This document shows, in pieces, positions 46,646 to 57,900 of a stretch of 64,000 nt of DNA. The number at the start of each line of letters is the position of its first letter. The stretch's first letter is position 1. Under the pieces are notes generated by a model. The model was not told where the DNA came from, searched no databases, and saw only the letters and a program-made list of their open reading frames with translations. Source of the stretch: Selaginella moellendorffii (lineage: Eukaryota > Streptophyta > Lycopodiopsida > Selaginellales > Selaginellaceae); contig NW_003314320.1 of NCBI RefSeq assembly GCF_000143415.4, positions 1,202,796 to 1,266,795 of the forward strand, written 5' to 3'. The position numbers were made by a program, and so were the translations under genes.

Positions 46646-47077
46646 TCAAGCGACTAAGGCCAAGGGCCGTCGCTTGCGTGAGGAGGGGCAGCCAACAGAC
46701 TTGTCCTTGTTCTGTGACGATGATCTTGGCTGCCTCCCGGAATTGGCACTGCTTCTTCTCTTGCTGGGCGGAGGAAAATCTTCCCAAACAAAGAATTCTG
46801 TCGAATCGATCGTTTTGGCCCCAACTTCTGGAGCAGTGTAGTGCTGCGCGCGTGGTCCCTGCAGAGAATCGAGCTTCACCTGTTCTAATTTCTCCGCAAC
46901 TACATGCTGATTGCTCTCACTCTCATCTTGTAGCGGCTGTCGATCCTGCTGCTGCTCGGGACCTAATTCTACCTCACCGCCGAGCTCCTCGGGATGACAC
47001 ACAAGCTGCAGAAGCTCCGCCTTGCGGACAATCTCCTCGATTCTCCACCCGATCTCCCAGAGTTGCTGCTGCGCCAT
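46646..47077 (-). CDS. Unknown 143-residue hydrophilic protein
   Basis: I do not recognise this gene. Single exon from ATG 47077 (MAQQQLWEIGWRIEEIVRKA). The N-terminal half is predicted helical with Leu/Glu heptads (about residues 5-35), followed by an acidic Gln-rich region, a conserved-looking EFFVWEDFPPPSKRR segment (about 93-107), and a basic Ser/Lys/Arg tail that could be a nuclear signal. No membrane segment. A TTTTAGGGCTC word (about 47092-47102) precedes the start, as with other real genes here, which supports expression. It lies 53 bp upstream of VPS34 on the same strand, so the two could share regulation. Confidence 0.6.
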   Translation of the reverse strand: MAQQQLWEIGWRIEEIVRKAELLQLVCHPEELGGEVELGPEQQQDRQPLQDESESNQHVVAEKLEQVKLDSLQGPRAQHYTAPEVGAKTIDSTEFFVWEDFPPPSKRRSSANSGRQPRSSSQNKDKSVGCPSSRKRRPLALVA

Positions 47078-47102
47078 TGCTCTCTCGCCAGAGCCCTAAA
47101 AG

Positions 47103-47943
47103 CGTTTCCCGCTCTACGCTTTAATTTTAAAATTTAAGCCCGTTAGAAGTGCCGAATTCTAAAAATCATCCAACGGTCTGTAACCCTGCAAATTTCTAGT
47201 ATCTCAACTAGTGCCCCAGTGCGCTCTCGTAGTCTCCCTGACGAAAGAATGCATTGCCTTGGGCCTAGAAACAAGAAAAGTTCTCACAAACAACTAGAAC
47301 AAAGATTGAAAGATTCATCAATTCCACACACATGAGCACTATGAGTTTATCGGATGATAACTGCATTGAAATATTTTTTGTGTTCCAATCTAAAATCCCA
47401 ATTTCCGCCAGGGTTAAGAAAATAATGTATGAATTCATTTATTTAAATATAATTTTTGTACATAAAGGTATAATATAAAAGTTTATATGAAACTAATTTT
47501 TAGAAAAACAAATCTTAAAAACCACTCATTACCAAAAAGTCTAAACTTATCCTAAGTCTGTCCATTTATGGCCCAATATCCGTCTGTTTATAGCCTAAGA
47601 TTTTGTTTATCGTGTAAGCGACTAATGTTTCCATTCTACTTTAGTCACTTAACCACACCTCCAACCACTTGGAGGAATCTCACTCACAACCTCCATAAGT
47701 CTTATTTTGGACTTGGGCTTGCTAGTCCCAAGAATGGCATCCCTGCCACTTGACCTTTGCACTTGGTCCAAGTGCTCCACGTGTCCGATCCCATGACCGA
47801 CACCCCAAAATACCATCGACATATCAGCCTGTTACACTAAGGCCATGCCCATTCACCTTGGTCACATTGGTGGTCTGACACCACCTACATTACAGTCCCG
47901 TCTCTCAAAGACTAGGTCATCTGTCCATGAATGATCATCCAAG
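47103..47943. other. Intergenic, no gene seen
   Basis: AT-rich flank between the small gene and the left end of the TIR transposon. Short open frames have no recognisable content. Confidence 0.5.
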
Positions 47944-47967
47944 CTCTATTTCGTTAAAGTGGGATTT
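47944..47967 (+). repeat. Left terminal inverted repeat
   Basis: The first 21 bp are identical to the complement of the right end, and 23 of 24 overall. A second degenerate copy of the word follows within 25 bp. Confidence 0.85.
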
Positions 47968-48127
47968 ATTCAGTAAAATGGGACTAGGTACAAATTTTCA
48001 AGTATTTGAAAATGACGTGAAATTATATGTTTTTTGTCCAGGGGCTAGACATATCTGGGGCATGGTGACTAGTGCGGTGACTTTGTGTCCAGACTGAGTC
48101 CATCTGGTTGTATAATAAATCTCATTG

Positions 48128-49539
48128 TCAAGGTGAACAAGCCGAATCTGAAACTAAAGAAGAGCGACGGCATGCACGCACACACTATTTGTTTGTTCAT
48201 TGAGCATGTGGTGAGCTTTCCAAGATGAACGTCATTCCTATTAGCCAGACATATAACTTAATGGTGAGAACATTTAGATATTATTCAATGTTATCTTTTT
48301 CTAACGAATCTAATTATGAAGGTGTAGCAAGAGGCATTACTAGTCTGGAGAAGTCATTTAACTCATTTGACCCTTAGTGTATTTTCATGAAACTAAATAA
48401 CATTCATATTATTAAGGAATTTCTCTAGTACCTTTTTTTTACGACATAGAGGCTTGCATTTCTTTCAAAGGTGATTTAGTAAAAGGCCTGAGGGCACATG
48501 CCATTCTATTTCTCAGACCGGTATTAAGATATACTAGTGCAAAGGGAAAAAGGTATTTGGTGATCAAGTAAATGGCATGAGGGCACACGCCATTATAAGC
48601 CTAAGCGCTAGTGGACACCTCCTTTTTGGTACTCTCAGCGGTACTATCATCCTTCTCCGGGTCAGTTGTTTTGCTTTGGATTGTTGTCTCTGATGTTACT
48701 GGGGCGTTCTCGATAGTTGTTAATGTTGCCGTTTGTTCAGAAAAATGATCACCTGGAGTATAGTACGGGGAGTTTGGAAGACTTATATATTCTACATCTT
48801 CACCTATCTCCTTCTCCGTCTCCTTTTTTGCCTCACTTACAGATTTTGTGCTTGCCATGAGAACGCTCTTCACCCTAAAATATGGAGTTCGTTGTGTTAT
48901 AAAACGAAACTAACACACACGCTGCAAGGGAATGATGGTACATAAAGCACGTAAGCCCACAATATGGGTTTATGTGCCATTAATATGGGCCACACGCCAT
49001 ATTATTAGATTTATGCACGTGTGATTGGTAAATGCATATGTCACATCATCTTTGTTTTACCTCACACACTATATCAGGCCTAATGAACCATATCACATGT
49101 GCGCACATGCTATATATATGGAGAAGTATTATGCAAGGATAGAAAAATTCAATGCATGATTGTGGAGAGCAATGGCATGAAGCCACATGCTAAATAACAT
49201 TTTAGAGAAAGAATTAAAATAGAAACATGCAAACAGTACTGAGTGGACCAAGACTTAGAAGTGCACAATTGAATGAGGTATTTCTAATAAATATTTCACT
49301 CACCTCATATAGGAATGGCTACCACTCTCAAATGGCGTATCGCCTCATGCCATCACCTCGCAATTTGTTATAACAATCCGATGAATTCATATTCGGCTTG
49401 TTCACCTTGAACTTTAAGTAAGATTTACTAGAACAACTAAGAATTTATACTTGTTATTTGTATCATCTCACCTAGGAATGGCGTAAGGCCACATGCCATC
49501 ACGCCTCCTCTGATTCAGATTCGGATTGTTCACCTTGAA
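48128..49539. repeat. 25-bp dispersed motif (three copies) near the transposon left end
   Basis: TCAAGGTGAACAAGCCGAAT plus CTGAA occurs at 48128-48152 (plus) and as its complement, with 1-2 changes, at 49386-49410 and 49514-49539; a partial copy is at 49583-49595. The AAGGTGA core resembles a splice donor, so these may be duplicated exon ends of the minus-strand gene. Confidence 0.6.
48601..48858 (-). CDS. Small acidic Ser/Thr-rich transposon ORF
   Basis: 85 residues from ATG 48858 (MASTKSVSEAKKETEKEIGE) to TAG 48601. It is hydrophilic, Glu/Lys/Ser/Thr-rich, with no recognisable domain. It lies downstream of the transposase frame on the same strand and could be a terminal exon of that gene (which ends in a splice-donor-like CAAGGTGAGA at about 49586) or a separate small gene. 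Confidence that it is translated is low. Confidence 0.35.
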   Translation of the reverse strand: MASTKSVSEAKKETEKEIGEDVEYISLPNSPYYTPGDHFSEQTATLTTIENAPVTSETTIQSKTTDPEKDDSTAESTKKEVSTSA

Positions 49540-49571
49540 ATAAAATACATTAGAAACTTAGTAAAGGAATA

Positions 49572-52397
49572 TTAATGAATCTCACCTTGAACCCGGGTTA
49601 TGAATGCTCTTGCTACATCTCTTGCATGGTCTGGCAAGGTGATGGTGGCACTCTGCTTCCGCATCCAACCATGCACAACATTATCCACCGATATGCTCAT
49701 GCTGGGATCCCTTGGATTCAGCACCCATCTCTTTTCTAGGCAATCCTTCATATATCCGAAACTTGGCTTGAACCACTCCACAGTTACATTGAAGGAGTTA
49801 GTTTCCACGTCCTCCTCTGCATCAGTGATGCAGCGCCCCACCCATATCATTTGTTTTTTATTACTGGGTCTAACAAGCACGACCATTCCTTTGCAGACCT
49901 GTACTGGATTGAATGCTGAATCCGGCTTCTTGTTCCTCAGCCCACAATAGTGATCCTCAACATTGTTATCTGTCACTGCATTTCTAGAGGACATTGTTCT
50001 GCTACTATTTGGTGCTCTGGGTTCTGGCCAAAAGGACTCTTCCAATTTTTCATATACAACCGGCCCATTTTGGATAGCAGATATAATCTTCTACCAGTAT
50101 TCGAGCAAAGGCTTGCACCTCTGAAAATAGGATTCTCCACCAAACACCAACCCCCTCTTCCAGAAGGCAATATGCTATCTAATCCCAGCCACTATACTTT
50201 CCTGGTCTTTGAGTCCATCCCGGCGCATCGGCCGTGGGGAACCCTGAGGAATCATAGGTTCCCCAGTTATGGGATCTCTCTTCAAGAGTTCAATGCCGTC
50301 CACTGGCAGCCACACTGTGTCCCATTCTCTCATCTTGTACCTCATCACTAGAGCACCATCACGCATGCTGAAATGAAATTGAAGAGGCTTGAAGTGGCCA
50401 ATCAGCGTTTCGGATCCGTCCCTGATGTAGCCTCTTACAAACCCCTTAAAGTCTGGAACCTCTGTCAGAAGTGCAGCTTCAACAGTGCCTTTGATGCATT
50501 TTTGGAATTCATCGTAGAGTTGTGGGAGGGTGAGGACATTGGATCGCCGGAGGGACTCTGCCAGGTGACTGAACATGGCATCGACGTCTTCATGAGTGTG
50601 CCCAACCATGAGAAAGCCAAGTGTAACCGTTTCAAATATGCCTTTGGCAACAAGCATCGCCAAGTACGCGAAGACGTACATGTTTTTGTTCTCACTGCCA
50701 ACATTGTCTGTTTGGAGCAGAAGATGGGGTGGAAGGCCACATCGGCCGCAAGAACTTCCTTGAGATTCTACTTCATTTGGATGAGGCTGTGCATTCACCG
50801 GGCGACCAGCCTCGTCGGAATGGCATGAGGCCTCACGTGATAACCCTACAATCTGACGGCCAACATATTCACTGGGATGGCATGGGGCCCCACACAATAC
50901 TGCAAGCCTTTGCTCCTCCTCTAGCTGAACCCTGTATGGGGTTCGATCGACAAGGGCCTTATACAAGGGTTGGCCGTTCAGCTCAGTCTGCGCACTTTGC
51001 AGAGACCTTAAGTGTTTTGCTAGGGACGCAATCATCATGTTTGCACCCCCGCCACCCCATAGAGGTACAAAGAAGTTCCCATAGTTCTGGGCACCATGCC
51101 CATGAGCGATTATGCCAAACAGAGACACAGGCAGCTGCATGGATGAAGAGATTGCCTTGGGGGCAGGATTGAGTCGAGGTAAGCACGTCTTTTTCTGGTC
51201 CATTTTGTCGTGGATGATGCAGAGATAAGAGTCAGGTCTCTCCATGGAGAGAATCCTGTTATGATAATATGCAGTCCTGCAGCTTCTCTGCTCGATGTTG
51301 TGGTCGAGCCGCCTTCTAACCAACGTCTCTCGCTCTTGAGCGATGCAAGAATTCTTCGACAAAGCCATTTTGATAGCAGTGCACTCGTCACACTTTGAAA
51401 AGCTGGAGTACTTTCCTATACTCACATCCCTGAACCTGTTGCTCCACAATCTACTAAATCTAGATTGGCTCAGCTTCCTGTAGCCATTACTCTGGAGTTC
51501 CCGATTCACATCTTCCAATATGGCCCCCTTGGTATACATGGAAGGGAGAACTCGTTGGGTGTCTCGAGTTCCATCTTCCAAGAGGTGGGTTTTATGTGGT
51601 TGCTGCTCGCTACATGTCTCGACAAACCTCTTGAAGATTGCCTCTCCATATACAACATGACCCCTGGTTTTATGAGTACCGTCGTTCCCATGGACTGCCT
51701 GTTGAACCCTTTGTTCCTCGAACTCAGTTTTGATTCTGTAGAATGTGGTTCGAGGGACTCCATAAATGATTCTCCATGCCTTCATGCAGACCAAACCCCT
51801 CTGGAAGACCATGCCCCCCACTTGATGTTCTGAAGCATCAACAGATGACCGTAATGCCTTATACACAAAATTGCGAGCTGCCTTCCAGGACAATGTCTTG
51901 TATCTTGCTCTCTCCTCTTCAATAGCATCCCAATCAGCATGTTGACAGCACCTCCTCTTGCAACAAGCAACTGTCGAGACCATTCGAACCTCCATCGCCA
52001 TTTTCTGCCTTTTCGGTTCGTTGCTCAGATCCCTTTGGCTGTGCTTTAGGAAGGTGTACTTTCTTTTCCCATGAAGAGATGTTCTGTCATCAGTTGTAGT
52101 GGTGTTTGATTGTGAATCCTTCACATTCTCAAACACTAAGTGCCTCAATTTCCACCGCACAATGCTTCCAATAGTCAGACTGTTTTCTTCTGTGTCAACA
52201 ACCTCTAAAATCGCAACTCCAATATCATCCCAGCCCAATTCTTGATTAGCAACCGCATCTCTTGGATCGACAACTGTGGCTAAGCCCTCAGCTACCACCT
52301 CCCCCTCGGGGTTGTTTAGAAACACCTTTGCCTGAATCCATGTAGCACGGTTCTTAAGATCCACGGAGGGAACATACGTTGCACTTGCAGAGGCCAT
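49572..52397 (-). CDS. Candidate DDE-like transposase (DUF7869-like), interrupted by two TAG codons
   Basis: One frame of 942 codons from ATG 52397 (MASASATYVPSVDLKNRATW) to TAA 49572, interrupted only by TAG at 50175-50177 and 50091-50093. Candidate catalytic blocks: CIIHDKMDQKKTCLPRLNP (about 51,190), LLLQTDNVGSENKNMYVFAY (about 50,690) and FLMVGHTHEDVDAMFS (about 50,590). These resemble a widespread uncharacterised family of mosses, lycophytes and oomycetes with the LxxDNxxxENKN / GHTHEDxDxxF signature. A Cys-rich CCKRRCCQHADW and a KCDECTAIK segment could bind zinc. The C-terminus has a small barrel-like segment (GMVVLVRPSNKKQMIWVGRC, NVTVEWFKP). Two palindromes (50819, 50876) are inside the coding frame. 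That it is this element's transposase is inference from position inside the TIRs. Confidence 0.65.
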
Positions 52398-52549
52398 TCT
52401 GAAAGTGCAGAAAAGAATTTAAGACCATACAAAAAATGATTGGAGAATGGCCTAAATCATAACATACCAAACAACCTCAATAGCATGAGGCCACATGCCA
52501 TTATTCAAACATGCTATTGACACCCACGTGAAATTTCGCATTCACAAAA

Positions 52550-52571
52550 TTGGCATGAGGCCTCATGCCAT
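52550..52571. repeat. Perfect copy of the transposon palindrome
   Basis: Bases 52551-52570 are the perfect 20-bp palindrome TGGCATGAGGCCTCATGCCA. It lies about 150 bp upstream of the transposase start, with further copies at 52479 and 52647, so three copies flank the putative promoter. Confidence 0.95.
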
Positions 52572-52763
52572 CTTGATATACACACAGCTACAGGCAAGTA
52601 AAAACATACATGACAATACGCTAGCCATGAAATTGCAAGGGCCCAAAATGGCATGTGGCCTCATGCCATTTCTAAATGTGGTCCTAAGCCATTCCATGGT
52701 GAACATACTAGGAAGCACAAGTGCCGAATATCAAGAGGAAGCGGTAGCCACACCAAGGACAGT

Positions 52764-52835
52764 GCCGCTCGCAACACCGCAACTACTCGTAGCGCCGCTC
52801 GCAACACCGCAACTGCTCGTAGCGCCGCTCGCACA
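52764..52835. repeat. 30-bp tandem repeat (two full units plus partial)
   Basis: Units 52764-52793 and 52794-52823 begin GCCGCTCGCAACACCGCAAC and differ at one base; a decayed third follows. GC-rich, in the divergent spacer of the transposon. Confidence 0.9.
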
Positions 52836-53691
52836 AACTGCCACTCGCATAAACTGCCACTCGCAATGGCGCTCGCAATGCCGCAACCGCTCATAGACGC
52901 ATAAACCACAGCTCACAACGCCGCTTACACAAGCAGCGCTCACTGCGCTCAGCGGAACCAAGAACACGGCGCACAAAAATGATAGACCTAGGAATGAGTT
53001 CGAGAATTCAAAAATAACACACGCTTGAACGTCACATCAAATCCTCTGACAAACCAGATCTTATGATTCCTCTGACAAATTTCAAACTGAGTAGCTTCTA
53101 GACTTTGCTGTCGGAGGTTGAACTTTGTCACATCATGTCCTTGCCTCGATCCAGCTGTGCCATGTTAGTGATTCGAACTTTGCCATGCCATGTCAGCGAT
53201 CCGCGCCAAGATTATTCGCCGTGTAAAGGAATAATTATGCTGTGTGTGTACGTCCATTTATGGCAATATAAGGCCACACGCCATTCAAAGAATAATGCTA
53301 GTCGAGCATTTTTTGGTGCATTTTTGGGTTCAAAATTGCATGAGCCCACACGCTATAAAGTTTACCTGTACCAAAAATAGAAACAGCTTTATTTACTTGG
53401 GAATTTAAGTGGTTGAGGCATTTTTAAACTTACAAACACATGCCCTACTTACATTCCTTTGGTTGCTTAAAATTCAAAAATATTATAAACCTTTCTTTTT
53501 GCATTTTCAATGTTTTCAATTATGGTTTTTGATTTTCGCAGGACCAGCCTAGTAATCTATTTGCATCCCGTCATGTTTATAGCTAGCTTTCATTTGTCCC
53601 CTTCGCTAGCCTGAGATACATCTGCTCGGCATCTGCCTCTTACAGCATTTGCCCATAAAGGGCATCTTTCTTCACGCAGCATTTGCCACAT

Positions 53692-53719
53692 GTTTAGGGT
53701 TTAGGGTTTAGGGTTTAGC
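53692..53719 (+). repeat. Interstitial telomeric repeat (TTTAGGG, four units)
   Basis: Four uninterrupted plant-type TTTAGGG units lie in the spacer between the transposon's divergent genes. Confidence 0.95.
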
Positions 53720-54369
53720 AATTCAGTAGCTTGATAAACATGCAAATACAGAACTTGATGCAAAATCCTTTGATATGTCAGGATCATAAACACATTTCAA
53801 TAGAGAGGGTCCTTTCATTTCATAACTCCTTACGTAGATCTTGGTGAAACCAGAGTTAGTGAAGTTGGTTTCTTGTGATCCCACATCTGATTGTGATGTC
53901 CCTTTGCAGTGTCGATGGAAAGGTCAATGCACACCAAACTGTAGAATCTTGGAGCAAAATAATGGTCGGATCTATGGCAAATGCTCCTGAAACATTGTAA
54001 GGCTCGTGTGGTCTCATGTGGTGTCCGATTGAGATGCTTCTTTGCATAGTCATCAAGAAGGACATTGTATACCATTCTTTATTTAGCTGAACATCTGGCA
54101 TTTTTGGAAATACAAGATGCTTTGGAATATCCAATCATGCATGGTATAAATATAGCGAGGGTATTAAATGATATCTCAATCATGATCTTTCTTTTGGATT
54201 TCGCGTGCATGCAGTTCGAGGAATGATGACGTTGCGGATTTCTTTTGGATTTCACGTGCATGCATGCGCGCGGCGATCCAGAAATTAATGGTGGCGCCCA
54301 AGTTCGAGGAATGATGACGTGGCGGGATTACCAACCGTCGTGACATTTCGCGCGTGTGAAGTTAGGTTT

Positions 54370-54545
54370 TACATTGTACTCGCGCTCGCACACTCGCGCT
54401 CGCATCGCACTCCCACTCGCGATCACGCTCACATTCGCGCTCATCTACCTTCTCTACAGGTTTCTCGTGTGCATCGGCGTCCACTCGCGCTTGCATCACA
54501 CTCGCGCTCGCATCGCACTCGTGTGCATCGGCGTCCACTTCAAGA
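54370..54545. repeat. CACTCGCGCTCGCA-type short tandem repeats
   Basis: Irregular tandem copies of CTCGCGCTCGCA, plus a duplicated GTGTGCATCGGCGTCCACT (near 54467 and 54521). Just upstream of the plus-strand gene; probably leader or promoter DNA rather than coding. Confidence 0.7.
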
Positions 54546-54955
54546 CACACCCAGTTTGTAACTTCGCCGTCAACTCCGCCACCCACACGCAGCCCACTTG
54601 GCGTCCCGGGAGATTTCAGCACCACTCTCCAACTGTAAGTGGCAGAGTAGCCTTGCTGCTACGATCCACTGCACACACAGTGCACATTTGCCAGCGAGTC
54701 CGGCCTCGATTGTCACACCTCCATTCGGCTTCAAATGGTAAGTCTTTTAGGCCAAGTAGAAAATGGCATGAGGCCACATGCCATTCAGTAGCAACATTGG
54801 CATGCACCGATTGGGCTCTCGAGTGCAGTCTGGTTACAGATGGCGTGTAGCCTCATGCCATTTTAGGATGCAGCCTCAAGACATCTGATGCAGTGGTGAA
54901 TGGCGTGTGGCCTCACGTTATTTTCAGCTGCTAGCTTTTCATCTGTCAGCTCTAA

Positions 54956-57900
54956 TTGTTGTCCATTTCTGAACAAGCGAGGAATTGCGTTCTTCTTCCA
55001 GCCACTGTCAATGTGGATGCAAAGAAGGGGGAGGAGCTCACCAGTTGGACTTTCGGGATGGAAGGCGAGGATCTGAGGCTGTACAACACAGATGGTGGGA
55101 GAAAAGAATGCATGGGGATCCTCATCCAAGTGACAGACACTTCATGCAGTTCCATGCAAGAATATAGACTGGCACTTGTGGTAGAGACAACGTCCGCCTT
55201 CAAGATCCACCTTGCACATCCTAGCGGCTTCCCGGAGGGGGGCAGTGGCTATGAGGAATTCCAAGAGGGAGCTAGGGAGAGGTTGTCCAGGAGGCCTATA
55301 ATTTCAAAGACGCTGCGGGTTTATGAAGATCACATGGAATCCACGGACCTCACCTACGGCGATGTTCAAAAACTATATTCCAACATTGAGCCGTTGAGAG
55401 TGCCTCCAATTCACGAAGCGAAGGGGAAGGGGGTCGATCTGGAAACTACCCCGAAGCAGAAAAAGGTGGTCAAGCTCAAGCCGACGTTCGACTCTCCTGG
55501 TCCAAAAAAGAAGCTACTCGGTGATGCCATTGCCTCGGGTTCGAACACTACACCCACCAAAAAGAAGAGCCGCAAAGAGCAGAAAGAGCAAGAAGAGGCA
55601 GCAAAAATCGTTGCAGATAATAGTACTTGTTACTATTCCAACAAAGTATATACAATCGACGTGAGCCGTATCAACATCCAAAGCAAATACAATCACAGGC
55701 TAGTATCTGATGAGTGGGTGGAGAAACTGAAGTAGAAGATGCTGGCAAGTCCAGTAACACCTGACATCGCAGACGTGATCCCCTACTACCGAACAATGAA
55801 GGGCGAGACGAGGTTTCCAAACTTGATCAATAGGAAGGTGTTGGACGATCAAAACATCCGGTTCTATGCCGTCTCCGGGCAGCATTCTAGCTTGGCGATG
55901 CAAGAGATAGTTGTGGATATTATGGTGGGCGAGGAGGTGAAGAAAGTCTTCAAGACAAGAGTTGTCCGCCTGATAAAAGGCAACTCGCCCCTCCGATCTA
56001 TCATATCCATCTCCCACGCGCAGAATGTCAAGCAAGAAATGTGCTACAAATCGGGTCTGCACGAGACATTGGCACGAACACAGAAGCTCTGGGTTCAACT
56101 GAAGAAGCCACAAAAACCAGGACAAGGACGTGCACTAGCAACTAGCGCCTGGCAGGTAAGCCTCGTTGCATGTGGCATAGCATGTGGCCTCACGCCATTT
56201 CCATTGCAGGAATTCTCGAGTCTTCTCTCGAAAACACTGGGGGTCAATGACACACTCAGCATCCATAACATTCTACTCGCGACAAAAGTTGTTTTTGACA
56301 AATGGGTAGATGTGCTGAGGAGGTACCATGACGGGGAGTTGCTAAACTCAATGGGTGTGGAGGATGGCCGGAAGCCCAATGATTTGAAGCTCAACACCTT
56401 GCGTTTCTCGCGGTCTCTAGATGACGATGACCTTCTGACAGTGGCTAATGCTCTTCTACGTGGTGAGGTAGTCTTCAACAAGACCAAAATGACTCCCGGC
56501 CATATTGTGACATACGAGGACTTGTGCACGACTCTGAGAGCTCGTGTGCTATTGAAGGATTGGATCTTCGAGCAAGTGGCCGTGGAGAGGGTGAGCATCG
56601 ACACCACGCAAGAGATGATGGAAGAGCTGGAGTTGTCAAATGAAGACATCGACGAGTACGTGAAGGGGGCCCCCAAGTTCATCGATCTGCTGCGGGATGC
56701 CACGAAAAGTAAAGCTGAGAAGTTGGATCAGTATCCAAATTTCATTAAGAGGGATGTCGACCGCTGGCTTCAAAAACAGCTCGACCCCGCAGCAGAGGCC
56801 TATCGAGAACCTTACCGGGTATACATGAATTCGGATGAGGATCAAAGGTGGAGGAGCATCATTTCCCGCGGAGATGAGCAGGTCAAGAACATCTTTTGTG
56901 TGATGGACTTCACAAACGAGGAGATCACTCATGCAGACGAAGTCAGCTCCATCATTGACTTAATGGTGGGACTTGCGGAGGTGGAATCTTCAGTCCACTA
57001 TATGATCTACGACTCCGAATCCTATCACAAGTTCTAGAAGGCCTTGAACGAGGTGAAGGCTCGGTTGAAAGGCAAGGAGATGCAGGAGATCCATGGGATA
57101 ATGGCTAAGAAGAAGATACCGACGAATGTCTGCATCTTCACACTCGCCCTTGTTATTGGTCCTGCAACAGAGTGGGATTGGAGTGACTTCCCAGCTTCGT
57201 TCGACAAGGCCGATCGAATTGATCTGAGGGAGGTCAATTTACCCGTGCCTGAGGAACTGAAGATGGCTATGGAGCTTTCGAATCCAGAGAAAGCTCCAGG
57301 TGCAACATGGGAAATGCTCAGCTGGGTCTTCAACGCAATAGTGGGTGGGTCACCTACTTCCGACTCCAAGGGCAAATGCGTTGTCGAGTACAATTGCGGC
57401 AGAATATTCTTTCGAGCCGCACTACTCAAGGGTGTCCCGTGTGTTGCGGTGACAAACTCCATTGAAGAGGTGACTTCAATGGAGCATATAATTACAGTTG
57501 CCAAAGAAAAACAGTATCTTCTCTGCGAACCTGGTGAGTACGCACTTTAAGTTTAAATGTTATCTCACAAGCTCTGTATGCAGGAGCGTGGCCACCCCCA
57601 GATGCTGAAACGGCGTTAACAGCTACTGTTGAAGATACCCATGTTGGGCCGAGCTCACAACCTGCACAAGGTAAGGTCACGTGAGGCCTCACGCCATTTT
57701 GATTATAGATCATTGTGAATATTCAGACACGGGGACTGAAAAGCGCACTGGTGGCGCGTCGAAGAAGGACAAACAGACAAGCAATAGGAAAAAAGGAGGT
57801 ACAAATTATATTTGCAATGGCGTGTGGTCTTATGCCATTCCTTGCAGGAGACACTTCTTCAAAGGCAAAACAGGCAAGCACCAGCCAAGCTCAAACTGAC

